Both the position numbers and the translations under genes were made by a program. Shown here piece by piece: positions 1 to 7,858 of a DNA stretch of 41,799 bases. The notes beneath the pieces were generated by a model. The model worked only from the letters and a program-made list of their open reading frames with translations, was not told the origin of the DNA and made no database searches. Every line of letters starts with the position of its first letter. The first letter of the stretch is position 1. The stretch is from an uncultured beta proteobacterium (GTDB taxonomy: Bacteria; Pseudomonadota; Gammaproteobacteria; Burkholderiales; Burkholderiaceae_C), in assembly GCA_903897925.1 (NCBI GenBank), contig CAIUDG010000066.1:1-41799 (forward strand), in the 5' to 3' direction.

Positions 1-588
1 GTCTTTGCACAGGTTGAAGACATGGCCGGTGTTCGGCAGTTGCGCCGCCAGTTGCAGCACGTGCTGCAGGAATTCGGCCTGGCTGACTGCTTGCTGCTGG
101 CGGTAGGCGATGGTCTGGCTGGCCGAGGCCCCCGGCAGCAGTGGCAGGGTGGCCGGCGCTGGCGCCTTGATCAGCACCCCGGCGCGGCCCGACAGCAGCA
201 GTTCGGTGTCGGCAAGAATGCGGAAATCGTAGAGCAGGCTGAGTTCGTTGCCGGAGACCCGCTGCGCTTGCACCGTCAGGTCCGGCAGCAGCTGGTCCAG
301 CCGTGGGTGGGTCCAGGTGACGTTGCGCACGTGGGTCAGGTAGCCGACCTGCGGCGTTTGATCGTCGCCGGCCAGCAAGGCGCCGTGCAGCGCCATGGCC
401 TGCGCCGCATATTCGATACCGGCACTGGCCGGCAGGCCCTGCGCGTTGCGCAGCGGATTGTCCAGCGCCCGGTGGCTGCTTGCGCGGCAACAGATGTCGC
501 TGTCGCTCCATTCGCTGACTTCTTCCAGCAGGCACATCGTGCCCTGGTGCGGAATGTGGGCCTGAATCCAGGCGCGGTCGATCTTCAT
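1..588 (-). CDS. Hotdog 3-hydroxyacyl-ACP dehydratase fused to an AMP-dependent acyl ligase (partial)
   Basis: The frame is open from the ATG at 588 to the window edge (196 codons, no stop), so the gene is cut off at its 3' end. Residues 1-141 resemble the ApeP/FabZ-like dehydratases of aryl polyene clusters. His14 lies in an IPHQGTM motif and Glu59 in GIEYAAQAM, the expected catalytic pair. After a Pro/Ala-rich linker (about 142-156), residues 157-196 (ending HVFNLCKD) resemble the N-terminus of acyl-CoA/ACP synthetases of the same clusters. The visible sequence therefore suggests one polypeptide that dehydrates 3-hydroxyacyl-ACP and activates a starter acid. The start overlaps the stop of the upstream half-ketosynthase (ATGA), implying translational coupling. 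The dehydratase call is firm. The ligase call rests on about 40 residues and is inference. Confidence 0.75.
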   Translation of the reverse strand, partial: MKIDRAWIQAHIPHQGTMCLLEEVSEWSDSDICCRASSHRALDNPLRNAQGLPASAGIEYAAQAMALHGALLAGDDQTPQVGYLTHVRNVTWTHPRLDQLLPDLTVQAQRVSGNELSLLYDFRILADTELLLSGRAGVLIKAPAPATLPLLPGASASQTIAYRQQQAVSQAEFLQHVLQLAAQLPNTGHVFNLCKD

Positions 589-1403
589 GGCTGTAGGTCA
601 AGTGCCAGGTTCAGTGCTGGCAGGTAATCGAGTACCAGCGGCGGCTGGTTTGGCACCGGCGTTTGCGCCAGCCGTGCCAGCAGCGGCAGCGCACGCGCTG
701 CGGGTATCTGGCGGCGCATGGCTTCCAGCGCCGGAGTAGCCAGTGTGCTGGCGCTGTCTCCGGTCAGGGACAGGGACAGGGCCAGGCTGGCCAGGCTGCG
801 CGCGCTGCGCTGCGGTGTCAGCAACAGCGCACAGCCAAAGGCGTGGGCGATCGGGCGCAGCGTTTGCAGTGGCTCGGGGTAAGGCGTGTCGTAGGCCACC
901 AGCAGGCAGGCTTGCTGGCTGCTGCAGACCTGGCTGGCGGCCTCCAGCAGCCCGGCGGCAAAGCTGCCGTCATGGGCGCTCAGGCTGGTCGAGGCATGGC
1001 GGCTGGCGGTGGCCATGCTCCAGTAGCCGGCGGCGGCGTTGTGCACAGCGTTGTGGAAGCGCGTCGGTGACACGGTCCGTTCGGGCGCCGCCAGGGCTTC
1101 CAGAATCTGGTGGCAGTTGTCACTGTCGCCGGCGCTGGAGGCAAATACGCTGGCCGACGGCAGCAGCGCGGGCGTGCCCTGGCGCAGCGCGTCAAAGCCA
1201 GTAGCCATGGCCAGTTTGACGACCAGATTGAGGCGGCGGCGTTCGGCCGCTGGCAGGGAGTCGATGGCCGGCAGTTGCAGCGCACTGCTGCAGTAGGTGT
1301 GCGGTGCCGCCAGTACGTTGCGCGCGCTGGCCCAGCCATTCAGTCCGGGAGCGAATAAACCAACGCTGTCGACAAAAATCTGCAAGGGCGGCTGGCCCGT
1401 CAT
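585..1403 (-). CDS. Beta-ketoacyl synthase N-terminal-domain protein (chain-length-factor-like)
   Basis: This 272-residue protein has the layout of the ketosynthase N-terminal-like family (Ketoacyl-synt_2), which occurs beside a full ketosynthase in aryl polyene clusters. It carries SPTRFHNAVHNAAAGYWS and then SLSAHDGSFAAGL where a catalytic ketosynthase would have its Cys nucleophile. No active-site Cys is present and the C-terminal half of a thiolase fold is missing. I infer a non-catalytic partner of the ketosynthase encoded just upstream, possibly setting chain length. An ATG 30 bases further upstream exists, but the start at 1403 forms an ATGA overlap with the ketosynthase stop, like every other well-placed junction in this operon. 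The stop in turn overlaps the dehydratase start. Confidence 0.82.
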   Translation of the reverse strand: MTGQPPLQIFVDSVGLFAPGLNGWASARNVLAAPHTYCSSALQLPAIDSLPAAERRRLNLVVKLAMATGFDALRQGTPALLPSASVFASSAGDSDNCHQILEALAAPERTVSPTRFHNAVHNAAAGYWSMATASRHASTSLSAHDGSFAAGLLEAASQVCSSQQACLLVAYDTPYPEPLQTLRPIAHAFGCALLLTPQRSARSLASLALSLSLTGDSASTLATPALEAMRRQIPAARALPLLARLAQTPVPNQPPLVLDYLPALNLALDLQP

Positions 1404-2593
1404 GCTGCTTGCCTGGAGAACAACAGACTGCAATTGCTGCCGCCAAAGCCAAACGAGTTGCTCAGCGCGTGTTCGATCGGCTGCGCCTGGTTGGCCAGCA
1501 GGTAATGGCAGTGCAGCTGCGGGTCCTGGCTGGCGGTGCCGACGCCGCCGGGCAGAAATCCATGGCGCAGCGCCAGGGCGCAGATGACGGCTTCGACCGC
1601 GCCGGCAGCGCCCAGGGTGTGGCCGGTATGGCCCTTGGTGGAACTGCAGGGCGTGCTGCTGCCAAACACAGCGGTGACGCCGAGGTCCTCGGCGGCATCG
1701 TTGCTGGGCGTGGCGGTGCCGTGCAAATTGATGTAGCCGACGGCTTGCGGGGCCAGACCAGCCATGTCCAGCGCGGCCTGCATCGCCAGGCGCGCGCCCA
1801 GGCCTTGCGGATGCGGCGCTGACATATGGTGGGCGTCACTCGATTCACCGACACCGCGCAGCAGAATGTCGCCGGCGCTGGCCTGGTCGGCGCGTTCCAG
1901 CAGGATGAAGGCGGCACCTTCACCGATTGAAATGCCATCGCGTGCGGCGCCAAACGGGCTGCACGGCCGGCTGGACACCAGCTGCAGCGAGTTGAAGCCG
2001 TACAGCGTGGTCAGGCACAGCGAGTCAACACCGCCGACCACGGCCGCGTCGATCAGCCCGCACGCCATCATGCGCTGGGCAATACCGAACACCTTGGCGC
2101 TGGACGAACAGGCGGTAGAGACAACGTAGGCCGGGCCCTGCAGGTCAGCGTAGTGGCGCACGAAATCGGCCACTGAGTACATATTGTGGGTGTGCTGGTA
2201 GCTGTGGCTGGCTGGCAGCGCGCCAGTGAGCGGGTCACGCGCGCGAAAGGCCAGCTCCGAACTCAGGATGCCGGAGGTGCTGCTGCCCAGAAACACGCCG
2301 ATGCGTTGGCGCCCGTAGCGCTGCACCGCGGCTGCCACGCTGGCCATGAAGCCGTCTTGTGCCAGTGCCAGCTGGGCCAGCCGGTTGTTGCGGCAGTCAA
2401 ACTGCTGCAGTGCGGCGGGCAGCGTGACCTCGTCCAGTCCATCGACTTCGCCGAGGCAGGTGGCAATCTCCACCGTCTCCCAGGCGCGGTTTTGCAGGCC
2501 GCTGCGTTGCGCGCGCAATGCAGCCAGTGTGTCGGCGTTTCCGCGCCCCAATGCGGTGGTGCTTGTGAATGTTTTGAGAAGTAGTGGCTGCAC
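1400..2593 (-). CDS. Beta-ketoacyl-ACP synthase (KAS II type) of aryl-polyene-like cluster
   Basis: This is a 397-residue decarboxylating condensing enzyme that extends an acyl chain with malonyl-ACP. The triad is visible: Cys162 in VVSTACSSSAK, His291 in INLHGTATPSND and His325 in KGHTGHTLGAAG. The C-terminal NSFGFGGSN motif is also present. Length is normal for the FabF/ApeO group. The start is GTG at 2593 and the N-terminus (QPLLLKTFTSTTALGRG) fits the family. It is the only gene of the operon not overlapping its upstream neighbour; the 90-base gap holds a TAGAAT -10-like box. It overlaps the chain-length-factor-like gene downstream by ATGA, which suggests equimolar production of a KS-CLF pair. 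It is separate from the housekeeping fab genes, none of which is in this window. Confidence 0.92.
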   Translation of the reverse strand: MQPLLLKTFTSTTALGRGNADTLAALRAQRSGLQNRAWETVEIATCLGEVDGLDEVTLPAALQQFDCRNNRLAQLALAQDGFMASVAAAVQRYGRQRIGVFLGSSTSGILSSELAFRARDPLTGALPASHSYQHTHNMYSVADFVRHYADLQGPAYVVSTACSSSAKVFGIAQRMMACGLIDAAVVGGVDSLCLTTLYGFNSLQLVSSRPCSPFGAARDGISIGEGAAFILLERADQASAGDILLRGVGESSDAHHMSAPHPQGLGARLAMQAALDMAGLAPQAVGYINLHGTATPSNDAAEDLGVTAVFGSSTPCSSTKGHTGHTLGAAGAVEAVICALALRHGFLPGGVGTASQDPQLHCHYLLANQAQPIEHALSNSFGFGGSNCSLLFSRQAA

Positions 2594-2620
2594 GGCAAAT
2601 TCACATGATGGAACGCTGAA

Positions 2621-2626
2621 ATTCTA
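2621..2626 (-). promoter_or_regulatory. Possible internal promoter -10 box for the ketosynthase gene
   Basis: TAGAAT reads on the minus strand, about 28 bases before the ketosynthase GTG. No good -35 hexamer is seen 16-18 bases upstream. It lies in the only real gap (2594-2683) in this operon. Weak evidence; position is the main support. Confidence 0.3.
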
Positions 2627-2683
2627 CTTGACCAGGCCTGCGGCCAGCACTGGCGCCGGGCCGGTGTGGTCAGTCCGCCCGCT

Positions 2684-3490
2684 TCAGGGCAGGCCGCAGG
2701 CCTGCGCCAGTGTTACCGGTGTCAGGCCGCGTGCCCGCAGCTGCTCCAGCAGGCGCGGCAGCACGCTGACAATCAGCGCTGCACCGTCGCGGGTGTGTGC
2801 GGCGTGGCCGTCGTGCAGCAGCAGGATGTCACCGGCAGCGAGTTGCCGCGTCAGGCGTTGCAGAACTTTGTCCGGATCGGTTTCACGGGTGTCAAAGCCG
2901 CGCCGGGTCCAGCTGGCCAGGCGCAGGCCACAGCGGTGCAGCACCGGGTCGAGAAAGGGATTGCGCAGTCCGGCGACGGCGCGGTAGAAGGCTGGCGCCT
3001 GGCCGGTGATGTCCTGCAGCAGGCGCTGCCCGTCGATGATTTCGCGGCGCCAACCGGCCGGGCCGGAAAACGCCAGCAGGGTGGGGTGATGCGCGCCATG
3101 GTTTTCAATCCGGTGGCCGGCCGCCAGCACGCTGCGGCACAGCGCGGGGTGGGCTGCCGCACGCGCACCAATGAAGAAGAAGGTGGCGCGCACGCCATAG
3201 TGTTGCAATATGGCCAGCACTTGCGGCGTTACCAGCGGATCCGGGCCGTCGTCGATGGTGATGGCGACTTCACCACGCTGTGCCGCGGCCGGTGGCAGGC
3301 GCACCAGGTTGGCCCCCATCGATTGGCTGCGCGGCCACAGGCAGACCGCCATCAACAGGGTCTGGCTCAGCAGTATGGTGGCCAGGGCCCAGGGCCAGTC
3401 GGCGGGGTGGCGCAGCACGGCCAGCACGGCGGCGGCGTGGACTGCCAGCTGGCTCAGCAACAAGGGGCTGGGCTGCCAGGCCGGTTTCAC
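2684..3490 (-). CDS. Membrane-anchored polysaccharide deacetylase (CE4/NodB family)
   Basis: This is a 268-residue protein with two hydrophobic N-terminal segments (about 8-27 and 33-52), then a NodB-type deacetylase domain. Motif 1 is VAITIDDGPDP (Asp80, Asp81) and motif 2 is HGAHHP (His131, His135, metal ligands). Motif 3 is the degenerate FYRAVAGLRNP, followed by WTRRGFDT and LLLLHDGHA (His226, Asp227). Family members remove N- or O-acetyl groups from carbohydrates; the substrate here is unknown. The GTG start at 3490 overlaps the stop of the LolA-like gene (GTGA). Starts further upstream would run deep into that gene and give a low-complexity extension. Its place inside a polyene-type operon suggests it works on a sugar or headgroup carrying the lipid, which is inference. 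Confidence 0.88.
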   Translation of the reverse strand: MKPAWQPSPLLLSQLAVHAAAVLAVLRHPADWPWALATILLSQTLLMAVCLWPRSQSMGANLVRLPPAAAQRGEVAITIDDGPDPLVTPQVLAILQHYGVRATFFFIGARAAAHPALCRSVLAAGHRIENHGAHHPTLLAFSGPAGWRREIIDGQRLLQDITGQAPAFYRAVAGLRNPFLDPVLHRCGLRLASWTRRGFDTRETDPDKVLQRLTRQLAAGDILLLHDGHAAHTRDGAALIVSVLPRLLEQLRARGLTPVTLAQACGLP

Positions 3491-4098
3491 GGTGCAACTA
3501 CTTTGGCGATGCTCATCTCGTAGCGGTCGCCATCGGCCTGCTCGAACGTGATGAGCCGGATATTGGCGTCGGCGCCGGCGATGCGGATCTGGCGCAGTAC
3601 CTTGGCGACCGACTTTTGCAGCGGCGTCAGCGTCAGCTGCCATTTGGCGGCGACACCGCCGAGTTCAATCCGGTAGTTTTTTTCCAGCGCGGTCTGGTCG
3701 CCGCACAGCGTGCCGCGGATGCTTTCCACCACACTGGCGACTTCCGGATGGTCTTGCAGGCGCACGTTGAGCGGGCGCTTGTCGCCCAGGGTCAGGCTCA
3801 GTTGGTCGCCGTCCAGTGTGATCAGTTCCGGCTTGGGTTTGAGGGTGCGCTTTTCGAGCCGGTTCGGCGCTTCAAAGGACAGCTCACCAGACGACTCCAG
3901 CGGTTTGTCCAGAATGCCAATGTATTTTTTTTCCTGGAACGTTGCCTTGCCGGATTTTTGCTGTGCCAGCAGCTGCATCAGCTCGGGCAAGGTCCAGTCG
4001 CCGGCCCAGCCCAGGCTGCAGCAGGCCAGGCCGAGCAGGGCTGCCAACAGGGTGCCGCGCAGGGCCGGGGATAGGAGGGTTTTAGCGCTGCTGGTCAT
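3487..4098 (-). CDS. LolA-related outer membrane lipoprotein carrier
   Basis: This 203-residue protein starts with a signal peptide (hydrophobic core about 12-30, likely cleavage near GWAG-DW). The mature part resembles LolA-family beta proteins, with FQEKKYIGILDKPLESSGEL and an alternating-strand pattern. LolA itself carries lipoproteins across the periplasm. Members encoded in aryl polyene clusters (ApeL-like) are thought to move the polyene lipid to the outer membrane. The ATG at 4098 overlaps the end of the COG4648 gene by 17 bases. An ATG at 4158 would add 20 residues ahead of the signal peptide and is less likely. The downstream deacetylase start overlaps its stop. Family assignment is fairly secure; the cargo is inferred from context. 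Confidence 0.83.
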   Translation of the reverse strand: MTSSAKTLLSPALRGTLLAALLGLACCSLGWAGDWTLPELMQLLAQQKSGKATFQEKKYIGILDKPLESSGELSFEAPNRLEKRTLKPKPELITLDGDQLSLTLGDKRPLNVRLQDHPEVASVVESIRGTLCGDQTALEKNYRIELGGVAAKWQLTLTPLQKSVAKVLRQIRIAGADANIRLITFEQADGDRYEMSIAKVVAP

Positions 4099-4729
4099 AG
4101 GAACGGTAGGCCTTGATGGTGGCTGCGATGCTGAAGTGTTCGCGGTCTGGCAGCACACGCACGCGCACCAGGTATTCGACCACGAACATCAGGCCGACGA
4201 AGACCGGCGTCAGCAGGTTGGCGAAATAAGACCAAAGCGTGAGCGGGCCGAAGAAAAACAGGCCCACCGACAGCACACCGCTGGCGACAAAATAAACCGT
4301 CCAGACCCATGTGACTTTCCAGGTGTAGCGCATGTAGACCGGGTCTGGGGGGCCGGCCAGCATCAGCCGCGTGACACGCGAGCACAGGGCATTGGCGTCG
4401 CCGCTGCCCAGGGTGCTGCCAAACGTAATCGCCAGCAAGCCCATGCTGCCGGCATGCTGCGCAAAATAAAGCCAGTTGATGTGATTGCGCAGGTCTTCCA
4501 GGTAAATGCCAACCGCCAGCGCCAGGGCGCCCAGCAGGCCCAGCGCCAGCCAGCGCTGCGGTGCGTGCCAGGCCGCCAGCAAGGCCATGGCGCTCAGTGG
4601 CGTGACACCGAGCGCCAGCATCAGCGTGCTGGGACGTTCGGCAATGGTCAGCAGATGGCTGAAGGCCAGGTACGCAGCGCCCGCCGCAGCCAGTGCTGCA
4701 ATGGCCAGCCACCGCGCCAGTGCGCTCAC
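4082..4729 (-). CDS. COG4648-type integral membrane protein of unknown function
   Basis: This 215-residue, very hydrophobic protein has about six predicted membrane segments, roughly in residues 5-25, 30-50, 55-75, 85-105, 130-150 and 160-185. The C-terminus is charged and ends in TIKAYRSYDQQR. It resembles the uncharacterised COG4648 (ApeG-like) proteins found almost only beside acyl carrier protein genes in aryl polyene clusters. I chose the GTG at 4729 because it overlaps the ACP stop (GTGA). The ATG at 4759 would add ten residues that read through the ACP C-terminus. The biochemical role is not known; a part in assembling or transferring the product at the inner membrane is plausible from context only. 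Confidence 0.8.
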   Translation of the reverse strand: MSALARWLAIAALAAAGAAYLAFSHLLTIAERPSTLMLALGVTPLSAMALLAAWHAPQRWLALGLLGALALAVGIYLEDLRNHINWLYFAQHAGSMGLLAITFGSTLGSGDANALCSRVTRLMLAGPPDPVYMRYTWKVTWVWTVYFVASGVLSVGLFFFGPLTLWSYFANLLTPVFVGLMFVVEYLVRVRVLPDREHFSIAATIKAYRSYDQQR

Positions 4730-5013
4730 TTGCTGCGCTTCTCGGCGATATAGCTGCACAGGCTGCGCAGCGACTTGAAAATCTGAAAGTTGTCGTCGCT
4801 TTCAGTTTTCATCTGAATGCCATATTGCTTGGACACCACCAGGGCGATTTCCAGAATATCGATCGAGTCCAGCCCGAGTCCGTCACCGTACAGATCGGAG
4901 TCCGGCCCGATGCTCTCCGGTGCAACCTCCAGATTCAGTGCCTCGACAATCAGTTTGGCAACTTCACGTTCAAGGTCTGGGTGGGTGTCAGCCGCACTGG
5001 ATGGGTTGGTCAT
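4726..5013 (-). CDS. Acyl carrier protein of aryl-polyene-like cluster
   Basis: This acidic 95-residue protein has the phosphopantetheine attachment motif GLGLDSIDILE, with Ser50 as the site, and the helical spacing of an ACP. It would carry the growing acyl chain as a thioester for the ketosynthase and dehydratase encoded downstream. The ATG at 5013 gives a normal ACP length. A start at 5088 would add a Pro/Arg-rich tail unlike the family. There is no strong Shine-Dalgarno sequence (a T-run precedes the start). It is the first gene of the minus-strand operon visible here, and its stop overlaps the next start. The sequence differs from housekeeping AcpP, as expected for a dedicated carrier. 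Confidence 0.9.
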   Translation of the reverse strand: MTNPSSAADTHPDLEREVAKLIVEALNLEVAPESIGPDSDLYGDGLGLDSIDILEIALVVSKQYGIQMKTESDDNFQIFKSLRSLCSYIAEKRSK

Positions 5014-5175
5014 GGTGTAAAAAAAGCGTGGAATAATCGGTTCGCGGCGCGCCCGTCGGGGCTTGGGTGGCAGCGGCTCTGGTAACAAAATTCAGGGCGG
5101 CCGCCACGGCTGCCGCAATCTGTAGCCCGCGCATTTTAATGCAATCACACCTTCTGCCCGATTTCTTCCCTACGC
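5014..5175. promoter_or_regulatory. Divergent intergenic region between ACP operon and PAP2 gene
   Basis: These 162 bases separate two divergent units and must hold both promoters. They contain an inverted repeat GCATT-TT-AATGC at 5131-5142 whose centre (TTTAAT) resembles a plus-strand -10 box, and a GGCGGCCGCC palindrome just before it. No convincing -35 element is seen on either strand, so precise promoter calls are not made. Confidence 0.4.
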
Positions 5176-5841
5176 ATGCCCACTGATCTGATTCCGCGCT
5201 CCGAAGTGAATTGGCGTGTCGTGCTGTGGCAGGATTTCTGGTTCAAGTTTTTTGGCACCAGCGCCTTCATGACCTTGTTCTTCTGGGCCTATCTTTATTT
5301 GCTGAAAAATCCGGCCTTTCCGGTCCGCACCATGCCGCTGACGCTGCTCGACCACTGGATTGGTTTTTCGCCGCTGGCGCTGATTCCTTACCTGTCGCTC
5401 TGGCTGTATTGCGGCTTGCCCGTGACGCTGATGCCGAACCGCCCGCGCCTGTACCACTACGGCGCCTGGATTGCGGCGATGTGCCTGCTGGCTTTGTCGA
5501 TTTTCTATTTCTGGCCGAACGCCGTGCCGGTGGCCGATATCGACTGGTCGCGCTACCCCGGCGTGGCCTTTCTTAAAACCGTGGATGCAGCGGGCAATGC
5601 CTGTCCTTCGCTGCATGTGGCCGCAGCCGTGTTTTCCTGTTTCTGGCTCTATGGGCTGCTGCGCGGACTCGGCCTGGGCTGGCGCGTGCAGGCAGTGCAA
5701 ATGCTCTGGTGTTCGGCGATCGTGTATTCCACCATGGCCACCAAACAGCACGTGTCACTCGACGTGCTGGCCGGCACGCTGCTGGGCGCCGGCTTTGCCC
5801 TGGGCGGGCGGGCGGCGGAGCGGAAAATTTTTCTGCGCTAG
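5176..5841 (+). CDS. PAP2-superfamily membrane phosphatase
   Basis: This 221-residue integral membrane protein has about six hydrophobic segments. The PAP2 phosphatase motifs are visible: ACPSLHVAA with His147 (PSLH replacing the usual PSGH), and STMATKQHVSLDVLAG with His192 and Asp196, the nucleophile region. The family dephosphorylates lipid phosphates such as phosphatidate or undecaprenyl diphosphate, or transfers headgroups as in the inositol phosphorylceramide synthase branch. The gene is divergent from the aryl-polyene-like operon, and proximity suggests a link to lipid handling, which is inference. The start ATG lacks a clear ribosome binding site. A run of eight G bases follows the stop (5850-5857). 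Confidence 0.85.
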   Translation: MPTDLIPRSEVNWRVVLWQDFWFKFFGTSAFMTLFFWAYLYLLKNPAFPVRTMPLTLLDHWIGFSPLALIPYLSLWLYCGLPVTLMPNRPRLYHYGAWIAAMCLLALSIFYFWPNAVPVADIDWSRYPGVAFLKTVDAAGNACPSLHVAAAVFSCFWLYGLLRGLGLGWRVQAVQMLWCSAIVYSTMATKQHVSLDVLAGTLLGAGFALGGRAAERKIFLR

Positions 5842-5962
5842 GCTAAAGCGGGGGGGGCTGGGCCAGGGCGTAGCGGCAGAGTCAGCTTGCAGCAAGTTGC
5901 CTGCCCATAATTAAGAATTCAGTTTGGCGATTCGTTCAAACAGGTATCGGAGACAAGCCCCC

Positions 5963-7858
5963 ATGACCGCGTATGCAGAATTTCACCGCCGTTCCATTGA
6001 AGACCGTGACGGGTTTTGGACTGAGCAGGCCCGCCTGATCGACTGGCACAAACCGTTTGAGCAGGTCTGTGACTACAGCCATCCGCCGTTTGCCCATTGG
6101 TTCGCTGGCGGCCAGACCAATTTGTGCCACAACGCGGTGGACCGCCATTTGCGTGAGCGCCCGGACCAGAATGCGCTGATTTTTGTTTCCACCGAAACCG
6201 ATACCGAGAAGACCTACAGCTTTCGTGAACTGCACGCCGAAGTGCAGCGCATGGCCGCCATCCTGAAGGACCTGGGTGTGGCCAAGGGCGACCGTGTGTT
6301 GATCTACATGCCGATGGTGGCCGAAGCCTGTTTTGCCATGCTGGCCTGTGCACGCATCGGTGCCATCCATTCGGTGGTGTTTGGCGGCTTTGCCAGCCAC
6401 AGCCTGGCGAGCCGGATTGAAGACGCCAAGCCGGTCGCCATTGTCAGTGCCGATGCCGGCATGCGCGGCGGCAAGGCGGTGCCCTACAAGCATTTGCTCG
6501 ACGAAGCGATTCAGCTGTCGGCGCACAAGCCGGCCAAGGTGCTGATGGTGGATCGCGGCCTGGCCGCGTTCCCCCGCGTGGCCGGCCGCGACGAAGACTA
6601 TGCCGCCATGCGTGCCGCGCGCATGGATGTGCAGGTGCCATGCGAATGGCTGGACAGCAGCCACCCGAGCTACATCCTGTACACCAGCGGCACCACCGGC
6701 AAGCCCAAGGGCGTGCAGCGGGATACCGCCGGCTACGCCGTGGCCCTGGCGGCCAGCATGAAGCATATTTACATGGGCGAGCCGGGCGAGACCTATTTTT
6801 CTACCAGCGACATTGGCTGGGTGGTGGGGCACAGCTACATCATTTACGGCCCGCTGATTGCCGGCATGGCGACCATCATGTACGAAGGCCTGCCGATCCG
6901 TCCGGATGCCGGCATCTGGTGGCAGCTGGTGGAAAAGTACCGCGTCAGTGTCATGTTCAGCGCGCCGACCGCGGCCCGGGTGCTGAAGAAGCAGGACCCG
7001 GCCTACCTCAGCAAATACGACTTGAGCAGCCTGAAGGCGCTGTTCCTGGCCGGCGAGCCGCTGGATGAGCCGACCGCCAACTGGATTTCCGACGCCATCA
7101 AGAAGCCCATCATCGACAACTACTGGCAGACCGAAACCGGCTGGCCGATCATGGCGATCTGCAACGGCGTCGAACCAGCGCCAACGCGCTTCGGTTCGCC
7201 TGGCAAAGCGGTGTACGGTTTTGACGTGCGGCTGATCGACGAAACCACCGGCGAAGAAATCCATGAAGCCAACAAGAAGGGTGTGATTGCCGTGGAAGGC
7301 CCCTTGCCGCCGGGGTGTCTGCAAACCATCTGGGGCGATGACGAACGCTTTGTCAAAACCTATTGGTCCAGCATCCACCAGCGCGTGATGTACAGCACTT
7401 TCGACTGGGGCGTGAAAGATGCCGACGGTTACTACTTCATCCTGGGCCGCACCGACGACGTGATCAACGTGGCCGGTCACCGCCTGGGCACCCGCGAGAT
7501 CGAGGAAAGCATCAGCAGCCACCCGAATGTGGCCGAAGTCGCCGTGGTCGGCGTGGCCGACCAACTCAAGGGCCAGGTGGCGGTGGCGTTCGTGGTGCTG
7601 AAAGATCCGAGTGTGCTCGGTAGCGATGCCGACGCGCAAAAGCTCGAAGCCGAAGTCATGAAAGTGGTGGACGGCCAGCTCGGCGCGGTGGCGCGCCCGG
7701 CGCGCGTGCGCTTTGTCAATGTGCTTCCGAAAACGCGCAGCGGCAAGTTGCTGCGGCGCGCGATCCAGGCGGTCTGCGAAGGCCGTGATCCGGGGGATTT
7801 GACCACCATGGACGACCCGTCTGCACTACAGCAAATCCGGGAGTTGGTGCTGTTATAA
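5963..7858 (+). CDS. prpE: Propionate--CoA ligase
   Basis: This is a 631-residue acyl-AMP-forming enzyme of the acetyl-CoA synthetase family. It converts propionate, ATP and CoA to propionyl-CoA, AMP and PPi, feeding the methylcitrate cycle. The P-loop-like motif YTSGTTGKPKG begins at residue 240 and is followed by VQRDTAGYAVAL, typical of PrpE rather than Acs. NYWQTETGWP is the adenine-site motif. Lys595 in RSGKLLRR is the acetylatable catalytic lysine. I chose the ATG at 5963, preceded by GGAGA at 9 bases; an ATG at 5924 lacks a binding site and adds 13 non-family residues. No prpB, prpC or prpD lies nearby, so it appears to be a stand-alone copy here. Confidence 0.92.
   Translation: MTAYAEFHRRSIEDRDGFWTEQARLIDWHKPFEQVCDYSHPPFAHWFAGGQTNLCHNAVDRHLRERPDQNALIFVSTETDTEKTYSFRELHAEVQRMAAILKDLGVAKGDRVLIYMPMVAEACFAMLACARIGAIHSVVFGGFASHSLASRIEDAKPVAIVSADAGMRGGKAVPYKHLLDEAIQLSAHKPAKVLMVDRGLAAFPRVAGRDEDYAAMRAARMDVQVPCEWLDSSHPSYILYTSGTTGKPKGVQRDTAGYAVALAASMKHIYMGEPGETYFSTSDIGWVVGHSYIIYGPLIAGMATIMYEGLPIRPDAGIWWQLVEKYRVSVMFSAPTAARVLKKQDPAYLSKYDLSSLKALFLAGEPLDEPTANWISDAIKKPIIDNYWQTETGWPIMAICNGVEPAPTRFGSPGKAVYGFDVRLIDETTGEEIHEANKKGVIAVEGPLPPGCLQTIWGDDERFVKTYWSSIHQRVMYSTFDWGVKDADGYYFILGRTDDVINVAGHRLGTREIEESISSHPNVAEVAVVGVADQLKGQVAVAFVVLKDPSVLGSDADAQKLEAEVMKVVDGQLGAVARPARVRFVNVLPKTRSGKLLRRAIQAVCEGRDPGDLTTMDDPSALQQIRELVLL

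Noticed and set aside
22..627. A 201-codon plus-strand frame at the left edge
   Set aside because: It is opposite the dehydratase-ligase gene, which has family motifs. The plus-strand product is repetitive in Gln, Arg and Gly.
5842..5962. A promoter for prpE around the ATAATT at 5909-5914
   Set aside because: The nearest TTGCAG is only about 14 bases away and no properly spaced -35 exists. The evidence is too weak to list.
5936..7639. A 567-codon minus-strand open frame opposite prpE
   Set aside because: Same shadow effect; prpE on the plus strand carries all expected catalytic motifs.
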